From: Tritrichomonas musculus
Lineage: Eukaryota; Parabasalia; Tritrichomonadida; Tritrichomonadidae
DNA: 64,000 nucleotides
NCBI GenBank assembly: GCA_039105265.1
Contig: JAPFFF010000016.1
Coordinates: forward strand, 3,086,056-3,150,055
Direction: 5' to 3'
Each line of letters begins with the position of its first letter. Positions within the stretch are counted from its first letter, which is position 1. Positions 26,260-36,800 of the stretch are shown in pieces. The position numbers and the translations under genes are program-made. The notes under the pieces were generated by a model. The model was not told where the DNA came from and made no database searches. It worked only from the letters and a program-made list of their open reading frames with translations.

Positions 26260-26418
26260 ATGGAGTCATCTTTCAGTGAGTCTGCTTGTGATTTCAATGA
26301 TCACACTGCCTTGATGAAAGAATCAAAAGACAGCAGTCAACAAGCGTCTACGGTAAAGGATCTCCGCAAGATGCTGCCTGACACATGTCGCGTGACTCTA
26401 CTGAAGGGCGCTCAATGA
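26260..26418 (+). CDS. Small ORF in D, 52 residues, unknown
   Basis: Starts MESSFSESACDFNDHTAL and ends LLKGAQ at a TGA. An initiator-like TCATTT lies at 26248-26253, seven bases before the ATG, the spacing expected of a trichomonad gene start. The ORF is noticeably less AT-rich than its surroundings. I recognise no domain. It could be a captured piece of a host gene or a chance ORF. A longer in-frame start at 26218 would add a hydrophobic stretch but lies upstream of the promoter-like box. Confidence 0.25.
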   Translation: MESSFSESACDFNDHTALMKESKDSSQQASTVKDLRKMLPDTCRVTLLKGAQ

Positions 26419-26669
26419 GCCCGTTCGTTCTCTCATTTAAGTTCTTGTTCAATTGTTTTATCCGTTACTCATTGTTCCTCATTTTCAGATCTCAATCTGA
26501 TATCCTCAATTACATTGTTACATTGTTTCAAGTTCTTTGTTCTTTAGACGAGTTGTTTTACATCAGACTCGGAAACCATCGCTGGTTTGTAACACAACCC
26601 GTCCTCAGAATGATCTGTGTTGCTCAATGATCATTTTTTGGCGACCGTTTATTCCAAGTCTGACTCATT

Positions 26670-26756
26670 ACTTGAAGTCTTTTTGGACCTTTTAACTTCA
26701 AGTTTTACCTTTTTCCTTTTATTTTCCTTTTTTTCTTAAAGCTTATGCCTAGCTTT
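26670..26756 (+). other. 3' hairpins of D
   Basis: ACTTGAAGT (26670-26678) pairs perfectly with ACTTCAAGT (26695-26703). AAAGCT (26738-26743) pairs with AGCTTT (26751-26756). The sequences differ from the LINE 3' UTR but the layout is the same: two hairpins, an AT-rich tail, then TTAATAAAC. Confidence 0.45.
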
Positions 26757-26808
26757 TTTATTAATTGCTTAATCGCAAAACTCTTAAAGCATTTAATAAA
26801 CATTTAAT

Positions 26809-26833
26809 CCACACGGGAGGAGATTTTTTTTTA
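26809..26833 (+). repeat. Target-site duplication 5 (D/L4 junction)
   Basis: tRNA-Asn 3' stub with T9. Together with the copy at 25735 it brackets D. Confidence 0.85.
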
Positions 26834-26843
26834 GTTTTCATAT

Positions 26844-29800
26844 ATGCTTTTTTGCACGACCAAACCTAGATTTTCCGAATTAGCACTCGACGCTGATTCG
26901 ATTGATACCAAAATTGATGATTTTGGTGGAAATTTTTCTGATGATGATGGAAATGGAACACCCGAATTTCGCAGTTTTTCGCCTCAAATTAGTACAGTAG
27001 ATAGCCCTTTCAATATAAATTACAACAAACTCGCTACTTCTCCAATATCTCGCAACTCAAGAGAGATCAATTCAAAGACGCACCAAAACGGGGACCAGTT
27101 TGCCCCGAACACAACTCAATCAAATACACAGCCTCGATATGTTCCAAATGTTCCTCATAATCTTCCCGCGCAATACTCACTCACAGATCGAATTTCATAT
27201 CCTACGGAGCAGCGGCACCCGCCGGTTGGACCTGCTCCTATCAACATACGGAGTACCTCACAGAGCGATTCCAACGTTTCCCCAGACTTTTCAGATTCCG
27301 AAGAATTTAGATCAGATGCGCATCAAAGTGATTCTACGAGCCGACCAAATTGCGCCAGAAATCTCATAGTTCCTAATACACAAAGGACGACAGAGGTACT
27401 CCTGCAGTCAGGAGTACACTATAATCCGACGAATCCAGAGGGTGGTCAGAACCCCTCTTGGTTCGTCATTACGAGCGATCCTTCACTGGCTGCCCGTTCC
27501 CCTCTGAGTTACCTTGCAAAGGATAAGTCAGTTGAAGGTGTATTGGTTGCCCGAGGACAAATGATCATTTCGAATGGGCAACCAATACTCGACCGAAACC
27601 GCCCGGCAGTACCTGCTTCAGATGCAGAACTCAGCCAGAAGGTGCTCCTCCCTGAGACCTTCGTCCATCCGAGCACGGTTCCGGCGGTTCCATTCAATTT
27701 TTGCTCCTTCCCACGTTCGCCTTTTGTTTCCCATGTATACAATGTATTAAACTCGCTGGCGGTCTCATTCTCGTGCAACATCGGTTGCAATAATCACTTC
27801 ACCGACTTTTCAAATCACATGTCAGTCATGAATACCAATATGTTCAATGTTAATAATAGTAATAGTTTCACTAATAATAGTTTCATTAATAATAATATCT
27901 CTAACTATAATGTTTCTCATAACAATGTTAATCTTGTTCATCATAGCGTTGACGTCGACAACCAGACTGTCGAGTCAACTGCTCATGTAGCTCACCACAG
28001 CGTTGACGTCGACAATCGGGTTGTCGCGTCAATGGCTCATGTTGCTCATCATAGCGTTGACGTCGACAATCAGATTGTCGCGTCAACGGCACACGTGGTA
28101 CATCATAATGTTGACGTTGACAATCAGATTGTCAAGTCAACAGCCCACGTCGCTCATCATTCTGTTGACGTTGACTATCAGACTGTCAAGTCAACAGCCC
28201 TCGTTGCTAATCATTCTGTTGACGTTGACAATCAGATTGTCAAGTCAACAGCCCACGTCGCTCATCACGCTGTTGACGTTGACAATCAGACTGTCAAGTC
28301 AACAGCTCACGTCGCTCATCACACTGTTGACGTTGACAATCAGACTGTCAAGTCAACAGCTCACGTCGCTCATCACGCTGTTGACGTTGACAATCAGACT
28401 GTCAAGTCAACAGCTCACGTCGCTCATCACGCTGTTGACGTTGACAATCAGATTGTCAAGTCAACAGCTCACGTCGCTCATCACGCTGTTGACGTTGACA
28501 ATCGGGTTGTCGCGTCAACAGCTCACGTCACTCACCACAACGTTGACGTTGACAACCAAACCGTCACGTCAACGGCTCACATCACGCACCATTCTGTTGG
28601 CGTTGACGATCGGGTTGTCACGTCAACTGCTCACATCGATCATCATCAAGTAGTCACGAAGGAGAAATTATTCACATCAGTGATTGAGGTACCTAAGTTT
28701 GTGTTCGAGATCAATGAGAAAGTGGTTCCACTATTTACTCTCTCTGGGAACCATTCGTTGCTTAACACATTCTCAAACAATAATTTCCTCGGATCTCGAA
28801 CCAACTCCTTAGGTACTCAAACTACCAGTAACTCTTCTGGTACAAGCAGCGTTGTTAGTGGTGCTGAAGAGTTCACCGATGCTCATTCTCACTCTGAACA
28901 CTCTGATCATTCCGATGATGACAATCACGGTGGTAGTGATGATAATCCTTCTTCACCTGTGGGTGACAATGTTTCCATTGATTGGATCGTGAGCGAATTG
29001 GCTGGTGTGAAGACCAAAACAGACATGAAGTCTCTCATTGATATCTTGCAGGTGGCAAACATCGACACTTCACCATTCGCAAACGTTAGCGACGTTGACA
29101 CTCCTATCATTCTCCTCATGTATCAGAAAGACAGATGGTTAGGAGTTGGGCAGTTTTACTGCCCTTGCTGCGACAAAACGTTTCCCACATGTGCGTCCTT
29201 GTCTTTTCACCTCAAATCGACGCACACGACGAATAACATTCCTCTGGAGCAAGCGGCGTTCGAGTACATTGTCGGCAGGAAGCTGAGGTGGAAGATCGAT
29301 TCACCTCACCTTCCGCCTGACGCTTTTCACTATCGTACCATTCACGTTTGTCCGTGCAGCGACTGCGACTACTTGGTCAGCAGAGCGAACTCATTGAGCA
29401 GCCACATGGGCTCATCGCACCAGGACATGGAAGCGCTTAAACGTGAAGTTGGAGTCTTCTGGGCGATGAGCATTCTGCACGCTAAGAAACATCGGAAATT
29501 ACTTGTGGCTAGCGATGTTTACCATGACCTGCACGGTTCCTTGTGCATGAAATGCAAGGACTTCGTTGGTAGAGACAAAGCTACAGTCAAACAGCATACC
29601 AACAGATCACATCCCCAGGCCAATGTTGAAGGTCATCGGGTTCAGGCAATCGACATCAGTATATCCGTTAATTGGCTTTCGCCTGAAACCGATGACGATG
29701 AAATTCGTGAAGCCAACACTGACCTGGAGAGAATCAAGATTGTGAGGAGTGAGAACAGAGTCACTCAAGATGATGAGAGACAGATGCCAGTGCAACCTCG

Positions 29801-32800
29801 GGCAGACGAATCGGTGGATCTCCAAGTGATGGAAGATCGTCGTCGCGGGGAAGACTCACGCAGACGGAGACGACAGGCTGGGTTCATACCTGCCAACGAG
29901 AGACTACCTGAGGCGCACTTGCATTCAGTCTCTTCATCTAGCGAAGAAGATACTCACACAATTGATGAACATCCGGCTCACCCAGCGTCAGCTTCGATCG
30001 TGGACATTGAGAGTTGCCTGTCCAAAGCTGAGAATTGGAAGTCGAGGTGCATGAAGGAAGATGATGATTTCGTGCACCTCCCGAAGCTGTGGGGTGACCG
30101 TTTAGCGAAACACAGGAAAAAGTTCGAAGAAGTGTTTAACAGTGAAGTCAAGGATGTTCTCAATTGGTATAATGAAGCTATTTACCTCTCTGACTCTTTG
30201 GAAAAGAGCAGCCGAATGCTTCTCTGCGAAGGGATGATTTCGAAAATCATTCTCATTCTACGGAAGTCGATTAGGAAGTTCGTTCGTTCGGCACGGAGAG
30301 GTTCAGATAAGATTCGTCGCCCGCATTCCTTGGAGACACCGATTCAGATGAAGTCGGCCTCCAAATTCATCGCTGGTATTGAACTCCTGCATTCCCGTAT
30401 TCACATCACTGATGAAGATCTCGATCAACCTCAACGTAATGTCATCGCAGACATCAAAGAGAAGCTTGTTCGCTTTCTGTCACAGGCTCCTTTGGAGTTC
30501 TCTCAACTTCTTGGGAGTGGTGACTTGGACTCAATTGACGGTTTGATTTACGATGAGCATTACGATGAAAGGATGAAATTCATACGTGCCAAGCTAGAGG
30601 AATTGGAGATTCTCAACAACTCTCCTTCCTCGCTTGGCTACAAGAAGTTCCTTCAGAAATTCTACGCTGAAGACGCCAAACGTACACTCGACTGGTTCGT
30701 GTTGAACGACGACACACCGGAATGTGTCGTCCCAGTCGAAGATTTCGAGAACGTGTACGGGTCCTCGTGGAGCGATGCTGCTGCTCTCGGGGATGACCCA
30801 GATGGTGTTTACACTCTTCAGCGCAGAATTTCATCGAATAATTCTGATGAACTCAAATCACTCATCCTCAACGAAGAAGCTATTCTCAAAGCGGTCAGAT
30901 CGAGATCCAATCTGTCTGCCGTCGGATGCGACGGCATTTCAAATGGTGTGTGGAAGGTTGGCGGGAGTGTCACGGCGACGATCATCAAGAATGTGTTGTG
31001 TTGCATGCTTGACACGGGTCTCTTTCCGGAGGTGTTGAAAATGAACAAAACCGTCATGTTGTTTAAGAAAGGAGACCCTGACGACGCCCATTCGTGGCGT
31101 CCTATCACCATCACTCCGACGATTTATCGGATGCTGATGTGTCACATCAGCCGCTCGCTTCAAACGCTGAATTCAAAACATAGGTTCATATCACCGAGTC
31201 AGAAAGGATTCATGCGTATTCCAGCTGGGGCGGCTGAGCATGCAACTGTGGTTGATGAGATGATACACGATGCTGCACGGAACCAAAAGTCACTCTACAT
31301 CACGACGATCGACTTTTCTGATGCATTTGGTTCCGTACCACATAAACTTATTAAAAAGAATCTTACAGACATTGGCTTTGATCTTTCTTTTGTTAAAACG
31401 ATTATTAATTCGTACAGAGACTCTTCGACAAAGATCATCAGCAACAACAGACGATCTAATTCTATCTGTTTTCGCAAAGGCGTCAAGCAAGGTTGTCCGC
31501 TGAGTCCGACGTTATTCAACATTTGTATCGAACCTCTCCTCGCGCGGTTGAACGCTTGCAAGGAGGACGGTTATCATTGGTTGGACTCAGCGACAACCGT
31601 TCAAGCTTACGCCGATGACATAATCGTGTTCTCGGACTCGGAAGTCGGGATGAAGAACTTGCTTTCGGTCGTGGAGCACTTCTGCAGTTATGCAGGCGAC
31701 ATGAAGATCAACTGCAAGAAGTGCCACGCTTTCACATACATTGCTCACAATGGTTCTCGCAGTGTGTTGAACGACAACTTCACCATTGCTGGAGGACGTA
31801 TTGATAACATCAGTATTCAGAACAATACAACGTATCTCGGACTTCCAATCGCGTGCAAATCTTCGCAGCGTAAACATCACGTTTTTCGGCGAATCGAAGA
31901 CATGACGAAGGACGTCATTCGAATTACTGGCAGCGCTCTTCGGTTCACACAGGCGGTTGACGCCATCAAACGGTTCGTGATTCCCAAGATTGACTACGAA
32001 CTGATGGCGAACACAGCACCGACAAATTGCCTCAGTCGCTTAGATGAACTCATTCGGGGCAAACTGTCCAAAATGATCGGTGCTGCTGGTATTCCAACCG
32101 CCTGGTTCTACACGACGAAAAACGATGGCGGTCTTTACATACAGAAACTCACAGATCGCCAGAAAGCTCTCACTATCAGACTCTACATTGCTTTGATGGA
32201 GTCTAACGATAAAAGCATCCGTGATATGGTCAAGGCTTCTGATGAAGCCGAGATCATCTTCAGGGATGCTACCATCGACTTGACTTCACCGTTCTTGCAC
32301 CTAAAAGTTAAAGACAATGGTGCGTTAGATGCAAAGCGTAACCGCGGGACGTCGAACATCTTAGCCCGATGTGTTAAAGCTTTGCACGACGCTAACATGG
32401 GTCTGATACTCAAAGATGATATGTTTACGCTCAAAGATCTGAATAGTAATGTCACATATGATGTTAACACCTCTAATGTTGTTAAACACATCATGAAAGT
32501 CATGAGTGACCGTTACTATTCAGATCTTTGTCAGCACAAGATGAGAGGACATACATTCACGACATTGAAAAACTCACCATTGAGCAACTACTTCATGAAG
32601 CCCAATGCTTTGATGGCGGACTCTGTTGTCAGATTCGCTATCAAAGCACGTACGAATACGCTCATGACAGCATCACTTGCTGCTCACAGAAACCCTCAAA
32701 TGAGTAACCGTTGCACTCGTTGTGGACAGATTGAAACTCTCAATCACATCTTAAACGGGTGCAAGCGGTGCAAACACAAATTCACAAAGAGACACGACGA

Positions 32801-33662
32801 AGTTGTCAAGGTACTTTGCAAGTACCTTACCGAAAAGAAGAGAGTCATCGTGCATTGTAACCAAAGTGTTCGTGGACGCAGCAACGAACACATCACTGGT
32901 GACTCTGCTTCTCTCAGACCAGATGTATGGTGGTGGGACGGTGACCAGCTGAAGATAGCTGAATTCACCATCCCATACGGAATGTTATCTGGCGATGATG
33001 ATGAATCCACCTTAGTCATACGACGCAGAGAGAAGTTGAACAAGTACCAGAAGCTTGTCGATGATTGCAGAAACCAGTTGAACTGCAATGTGTCGCTATT
33101 TGTGTTCATTGTCTCCTCCCTCGGTGCAATACCCGATGACACCATCAATGAACTCAAGAAAGTGACAGTCACGACCAAAGACGCACTCAAACTTGCATGG
33201 AGGATGGTAGCAGCCGCTTTACGGGAATCTATGATATTGTACATTGATACTAAGATTAAGAAGAGGGTTAACGACAACAATGAAGATGAAGATAACGATA
33301 ACGATAACGATAATGGTAACGATTATGATAACGATGTTGAAAATGTTAATGTTCTTGATACTGATGGTGACGATGATTCTAATGATCTCAATGATACTAG
33401 CTCCAATGTTACCGACGGGGAGTCCGCAGACGATGAGTACAACTCTGTCAACATCCTGGACGACGAAGAATGGCGGGAACTCATTGATGCAAGTGCGGAT
33501 GTTGACAGGTCGGGCCCCCCGTCTGAGCTTGACACTACTGATGATGAAACTGACGTACTGGAAAATCCAGGCACCACCCCACTATGGAACCAAACTCAAG
33601 GTGCCGACCCTGCCTCCGCTACCGAAGAGGAGGGAGTCCAACACTCCTCTTCTGAATTTTAG
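26844..33662 (+). CDS. LINE L4 polyprotein (subfamily A, 13 repeats)
   Basis: 2272 residues. The repeats cover residues 366-599, including one block of QIVAS, HHNV, HHSVDY and NHSV units. The first zinc finger is at C773, YADD at 1589-1592, and the endonuclease D2027 and E2040, all intact. N-terminal differences from L1 are few: N for H in ISRxSREI, S for L in DRISYP, and A for S in DPSLAAR. The frame is uninterrupted and every catalytic motif is present. The repeat array suggests it resembles the ancestor of L5-L8, since their longer arrays can be derived from it by duplicating blocks of units. Confidence 0.93.
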   Translation: MLFCTTKPRFSELALDADSIDTKIDDFGGNFSDDDGNGTPEFRSFSPQISTVDSPFNINYNKLATSPISRNSREINSKTHQNGDQFAPNTTQSNTQPRYVPNVPHNLPAQYSLTDRISYPTEQRHPPVGPAPINIRSTSQSDSNVSPDFSDSEEFRSDAHQSDSTSRPNCARNLIVPNTQRTTEVLLQSGVHYNPTNPEGGQNPSWFVITSDPSLAARSPLSYLAKDKSVEGVLVARGQMIISNGQPILDRNRPAVPASDAELSQKVLLPETFVHPSTVPAVPFNFCSFPRSPFVSHVYNVLNSLAVSFSCNIGCNNHFTDFSNHMSVMNTNMFNVNNSNSFTNNSFINNNISNYNVSHNNVNLVHHSVDVDNQTVESTAHVAHHSVDVDNRVVASMAHVAHHSVDVDNQIVASTAHVVHHNVDVDNQIVKSTAHVAHHSVDVDYQTVKSTALVANHSVDVDNQIVKSTAHVAHHAVDVDNQTVKSTAHVAHHTVDVDNQTVKSTAHVAHHAVDVDNQTVKSTAHVAHHAVDVDNQIVKSTAHVAHHAVDVDNRVVASTAHVTHHNVDVDNQTVTSTAHITHHSVGVDDRVVTSTAHIDHHQVVTKEKLFTSVIEVPKFVFEINEKVVPLFTLSGNHSLLNTFSNNNFLGSRTNSLGTQTTSNSSGTSSVVSGAEEFTDAHSHSEHSDHSDDDNHGGSDDNPSSPVGDNVSIDWIVSELAGVKTKTDMKSLIDILQVANIDTSPFANVSDVDTPIILLMYQKDRWLGVGQFYCPCCDKTFPTCASLSFHLKSTHTTNNIPLEQAAFEYIVGRKLRWKIDSPHLPPDAFHYRTIHVCPCSDCDYLVSRANSLSSHMGSSHQDMEALKREVGVFWAMSILHAKKHRKLLVASDVYHDLHGSLCMKCKDFVGRDKATVKQHTNRSHPQANVEGHRVQAIDISISVNWLSPETDDDEIREANTDLERIKIVRSENRVTQDDERQMPVQPRADESVDLQVMEDRRRGEDSRRRRRQAGFIPANERLPEAHLHSVSSSSEEDTHTIDEHPAHPASASIVDIESCLSKAENWKSRCMKEDDDFVHLPKLWGDRLAKHRKKFEEVFNSEVKDVLNWYNEAIYLSDSLEKSSRMLLCEGMISKIILILRKSIRKFVRSARRGSDKIRRPHSLETPIQMKSASKFIAGIELLHSRIHITDEDLDQPQRNVIADIKEKLVRFLSQAPLEFSQLLGSGDLDSIDGLIYDEHYDERMKFIRAKLEELEILNNSPSSLGYKKFLQKFYAEDAKRTLDWFVLNDDTPECVVPVEDFENVYGSSWSDAAALGDDPDGVYTLQRRISSNNSDELKSLILNEEAILKAVRSRSNLSAVGCDGISNGVWKVGGSVTATIIKNVLCCMLDTGLFPEVLKMNKTVMLFKKGDPDDAHSWRPITITPTIYRMLMCHISRSLQTLNSKHRFISPSQKGFMRIPAGAAEHATVVDEMIHDAARNQKSLYITTIDFSDAFGSVPHKLIKKNLTDIGFDLSFVKTIINSYRDSSTKIISNNRRSNSICFRKGVKQGCPLSPTLFNICIEPLLARLNACKEDGYHWLDSATTVQAYADDIIVFSDSEVGMKNLLSVVEHFCSYAGDMKINCKKCHAFTYIAHNGSRSVLNDNFTIAGGRIDNISIQNNTTYLGLPIACKSSQRKHHVFRRIEDMTKDVIRITGSALRFTQAVDAIKRFVIPKIDYELMANTAPTNCLSRLDELIRGKLSKMIGAAGIPTAWFYTTKNDGGLYIQKLTDRQKALTIRLYIALMESNDKSIRDMVKASDEAEIIFRDATIDLTSPFLHLKVKDNGALDAKRNRGTSNILARCVKALHDANMGLILKDDMFTLKDLNSNVTYDVNTSNVVKHIMKVMSDRYYSDLCQHKMRGHTFTTLKNSPLSNYFMKPNALMADSVVRFAIKARTNTLMTASLAAHRNPQMSNRCTRCGQIETLNHILNGCKRCKHKFTKRHDEVVKVLCKYLTEKKRVIVHCNQSVRGRSNEHITGDSASLRPDVWWWDGDQLKIAEFTIPYGMLSGDDDESTLVIRRREKLNKYQKLVDDCRNQLNCNVSLFVFIVSSLGAIPDDTINELKKVTVTTKDALKLAWRMVAAALRESMILYIDTKIKKRVNDNNEDEDNDNDNDNGNDYDNDVENVNVLDTDGDDDSNDLNDTSSNVTDGESADDEYNSVNILDDEEWRELIDASADVDRSGPPSELDTTDDETDVLENPGTTPLWNQTQGADPASATEEEGVQHSSSEF
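27939..28640 (+). repeat. 54-bp tandem repeats of L4 (13 units)
   Basis: Thirteen units, with one copy of the QIVAS/HHNV/HHSVDY cassette (units 3-5) that is multiplied in L5-L8. The first three units use GTCGAC-type palindromes. Confidence 0.95.
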
Positions 33663-33768
33663 GCAGACTTTTTTGTTGGGGCCCGCCCCTTTTATTTTAT
33701 TGTGAGTGAATCATCACTCTCGTTTATTAGTATTTTATACTTACTCTAATGATTAATAAACGAATTTA

Positions 33769-33793
33769 CCACACGGGAGGAGATTTTTTTTTA
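33769..33793 (+). repeat. Target-site duplication 6 (L4/L5 junction)
   Basis: tRNA-Asn 3' stub with T9, unchanged. Confidence 0.85.
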
Positions 33794-33803
33794 GTTTTCA
33801 TAT

Positions 33804-36800
33804 ATGCTTTTTTGCACGACCAAACCTAGATTTTCCGAATTAGCACTCGACGCTGATTCGATTGATACCAAAATTGATGATTTTGGTGGAAATTTTTCTG
33901 ATGATGATGGAAATGGAACACCCGAATTTCGCAGTTTTTCGCCTCAAATTAGTACAGTAGATAGCCCTTTCAATATAAATTACAACAAACTCGCTACTTC
34001 TCCAATATCTCGCCACTCAAGAGAGATCAATTCAAAGACGCACCAAAACGGGGACCAGTTTGCCCCGAACTCAACTCAATCAAATACACAGCCTCGATAT
34101 GTTCCAAATGTTCCTCATAATCTTCCCTCGCAATACTCACTCACAGATCGAATTTCATATCCTACGGAGCAGCGGCACCCGCCGGTTGGACCTGCTCCTA
34201 TCAACATACGGAGTACCTCACAGAGCGATTCCAACGTTTCCCCAGACTTTTCAGATTCCGAAGAATTTAGATCAGATGCGCATCTAAGTGATTCTACGAG
34301 CCGACCAAATTGCGCCAGAAATCTCATAGTTCCTAATACACAAAGGACGACAGAGGTACTCCTGCAGTCAGGAGTACACTATAATCCGACGAATCCAGAG
34401 GGTGGTCAGAACCCCTCTTGGTTCGTCATTACGAGCGATCCTTCACTGGCTGCCCGTTCCCCTCTGAGTTACCTTGCAAAGGATAAGTCAGTTGAAGGTG
34501 TATTGGTTGCCCGAGGACAAATGATCATTTCGAATGGGCAACCAATACTCGACCGAAACCGCCCGGCAGTACCTGCATCAGATGCAGAACTCAGCCAGAA
34601 GGTGCTCCTCCCTGAGACCTTCGTCCATCCGAGCACGGTTCCGGCGGTTCCATTCAATTTTTGCTCCTTCCCACGTTCGCCTTTTGTTTCCCATGTATAC
34701 AATGTATTAAACTCGCTGGCGGTCTCATTCTCGTGCAACATCGGTTGCAATAATCACTTCACCGACTTTTCAAATCACATGTCAGTCATGAATACCAATA
34801 TGTTCAATGTTAATAATAGTAATAGTTTCACTAATAATAGTTTCATTAATAATAATATCTCTAACTATAATGTTTCTCATAACAATGTTAATCTTGTTCA
34901 TCATAGCGTTGACGTAGACAACCAGACTGTCGAGTCAACTGCTCATGTAGCTCACCACAGCGTTGACGTCGACAATCGGGTTGTCGCGTCAATGGCTCAT
35001 GTTGCTCATCATAGCGTTGACGTCGACAATCAGATTGTCGCGTCAACGGCACACGTGGTACATCATAATGTTGACGTTGACAATCAGATTGTCAAGTCAA
35101 CAGCCCACGTCGCTCATCATTCTGTTGACGTTGACTATCAGACTGTCAAGTCAACAGCCCTCGTTGCTAATCATTCTGTTGACGTTGACAATCAGATTGT
35201 CAAGTCAACAGCCCACGTCGCTCATCACGCTGTTGACGTCGACAATCAGATTGTCGCGTCAACGGCACACGTGGTACATCATAATGTTGACGTTGACAAT
35301 CAGATTGTCAAGTCAACAGCCCACGTCGCTCATCATTCTGTTGACGTTGACTATCAGACTGTCAAGTCAACAGCCCTCGTTGCTAATCATTCTGTTGACG
35401 TTGACAATCAGATTGTCGCGTCAACGGCACACGTGGTACATCATAATGTTGACGTTGACAATCAGATTGTCAAGTCAACAGCCCACGTCGCTCATCATTC
35501 TGTTGACGTTGACTATCAGACTGTCAAGTCAACAGCCCTCGTTGCTAATCATTCTGTTGACGTTGACAATCAGATTGTCAAGTCAACAGCCCACGTCGCT
35601 CATCACGCTGTTGACGTTGACAATCAGACTGTCAAGTCAACAGCTCACGTCGCTCATCACACTGTTGACGTTGACAATCAGACTGTCAAGTCAACAGCTC
35701 AAGTCGCTCATCACGCTGTTGACGTTGACAATCAGACTGTCAAGTCAACAGCTCACGTCGCTCATCACACTGTTGACGTTGACAATCAAACTGTCAAGTC
35801 AACAGCTCACGTCGCTCATCACGCTGTTGACGTTGACAATCGGGTTGTCGCGTCAACAGCTCACGTCACTCACCACAACGTTGACGTTGACAACCAAACC
35901 GTCACGTCAACGGCTCACATCACGCACCATTCTGTTGGCGTTGACGATCGGGTTGTCACGTCAACTGCTCACATCGATCATCATCAAGTAGTCACGAAGG
36001 AGAAATTATTCACATCAGTGATTGAGGTACCTAAGTTTGTGTTCGAGATCAATGAGAAAGTGGTTCCACTATTTACTCTCTCTGGAAACCATTCGTTGCT
36101 TAACACATTCTCAAACAATAATTTCCTCGGATCTCGAACCAACTCCTTAGGTACTCAAACTACCAGTAACTCTTCTGGTACAAGCAGCGTTGTTAGTGGT
36201 GCTGAAGAGTTCACCGATGCTCATTCTCACTCTGAACACTCTGATCATTCCGATGATGACAATCACGGTGGTAGTGATGATAATCCTTCTTCACCTGTGG
36301 GTGACAATGTTTCCATTGATTGGATCGTGAGCGAATTGGCTGGTGTGAAGACCAAAACAGACATGAAGTCTCTCATTGATATCTTGCAGGTGGCAAACAT
36401 CGACACTTCACCATTCGCAAACGTTAGCGACGTTGACACTCCTATCATTCTCCTCATGTATCAGAAAGACAGATGGTTAGGAGTTGGGCAGTTTTACTGC
36501 CCTTGCTGCGACAAAACGTTTCCCACATGTGCGTCCTTGTCTTTTCACCTCAAATCGACGCACACGACGAATAACATTCCTCTGGAGCAAGCGGCGTTCG
36601 AGTACATTGTCGGCAGGAAGCTGAGGTGGAAGATCGATTCACCTCACCTTCCGCCTGACGCTTTTCACTATCGTACCATTCACGTTTGTCCGTGCAGCGA
36701 CTGCGACTACTTGGTCAGCAGAGCGAACTCATTGAGCAGCCACATGGGCTCATCGCACCAGGACATGGAAGCGCTTAAACGTGAAGTTGGAGTCTTCTGG

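Larger units (their letters stand above)
25760..26808 (+). mobile_element. Non-autonomous relative D (~1.05 kb), inserted at the same tRNA-Asn stub
   Basis: Flanked by the same 25-bp duplication on both sides. Its 5' end is homologous to the LINE 5' end: CTAGAT, then AATCAG...GCTGATTCG aligned with the LINE hairpin, but without the ATG. Its 3' end, TTAATAAACATTTAA, matches the LINE terminus TTAATAAACGAATTTA. It has no RT, zinc fingers or 54-bp repeats. Its 3' end carries two hairpins of its own (26670-26703 and 26738-26756), as the LINE 3' UTR does. It begins with TCATTT (25759-25764), an initiator-like box. Most likely a non-autonomous partner copied by the LINE machinery in trans. Confidence 0.75.
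26834..33768 (+). mobile_element. LINE copy L4, subfamily A
   Basis: Full length, downstream of D. From L4 onward all copies carry the 3' UTR form GCAGACTTTTTTGTTGGGG, the EAIYLSDS variant and an extra DN pair in the acidic tail. L4-L8 thus form a lineage separate from L1-L2. L4 has the simplest repeat array of that lineage. Confidence 0.9.
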
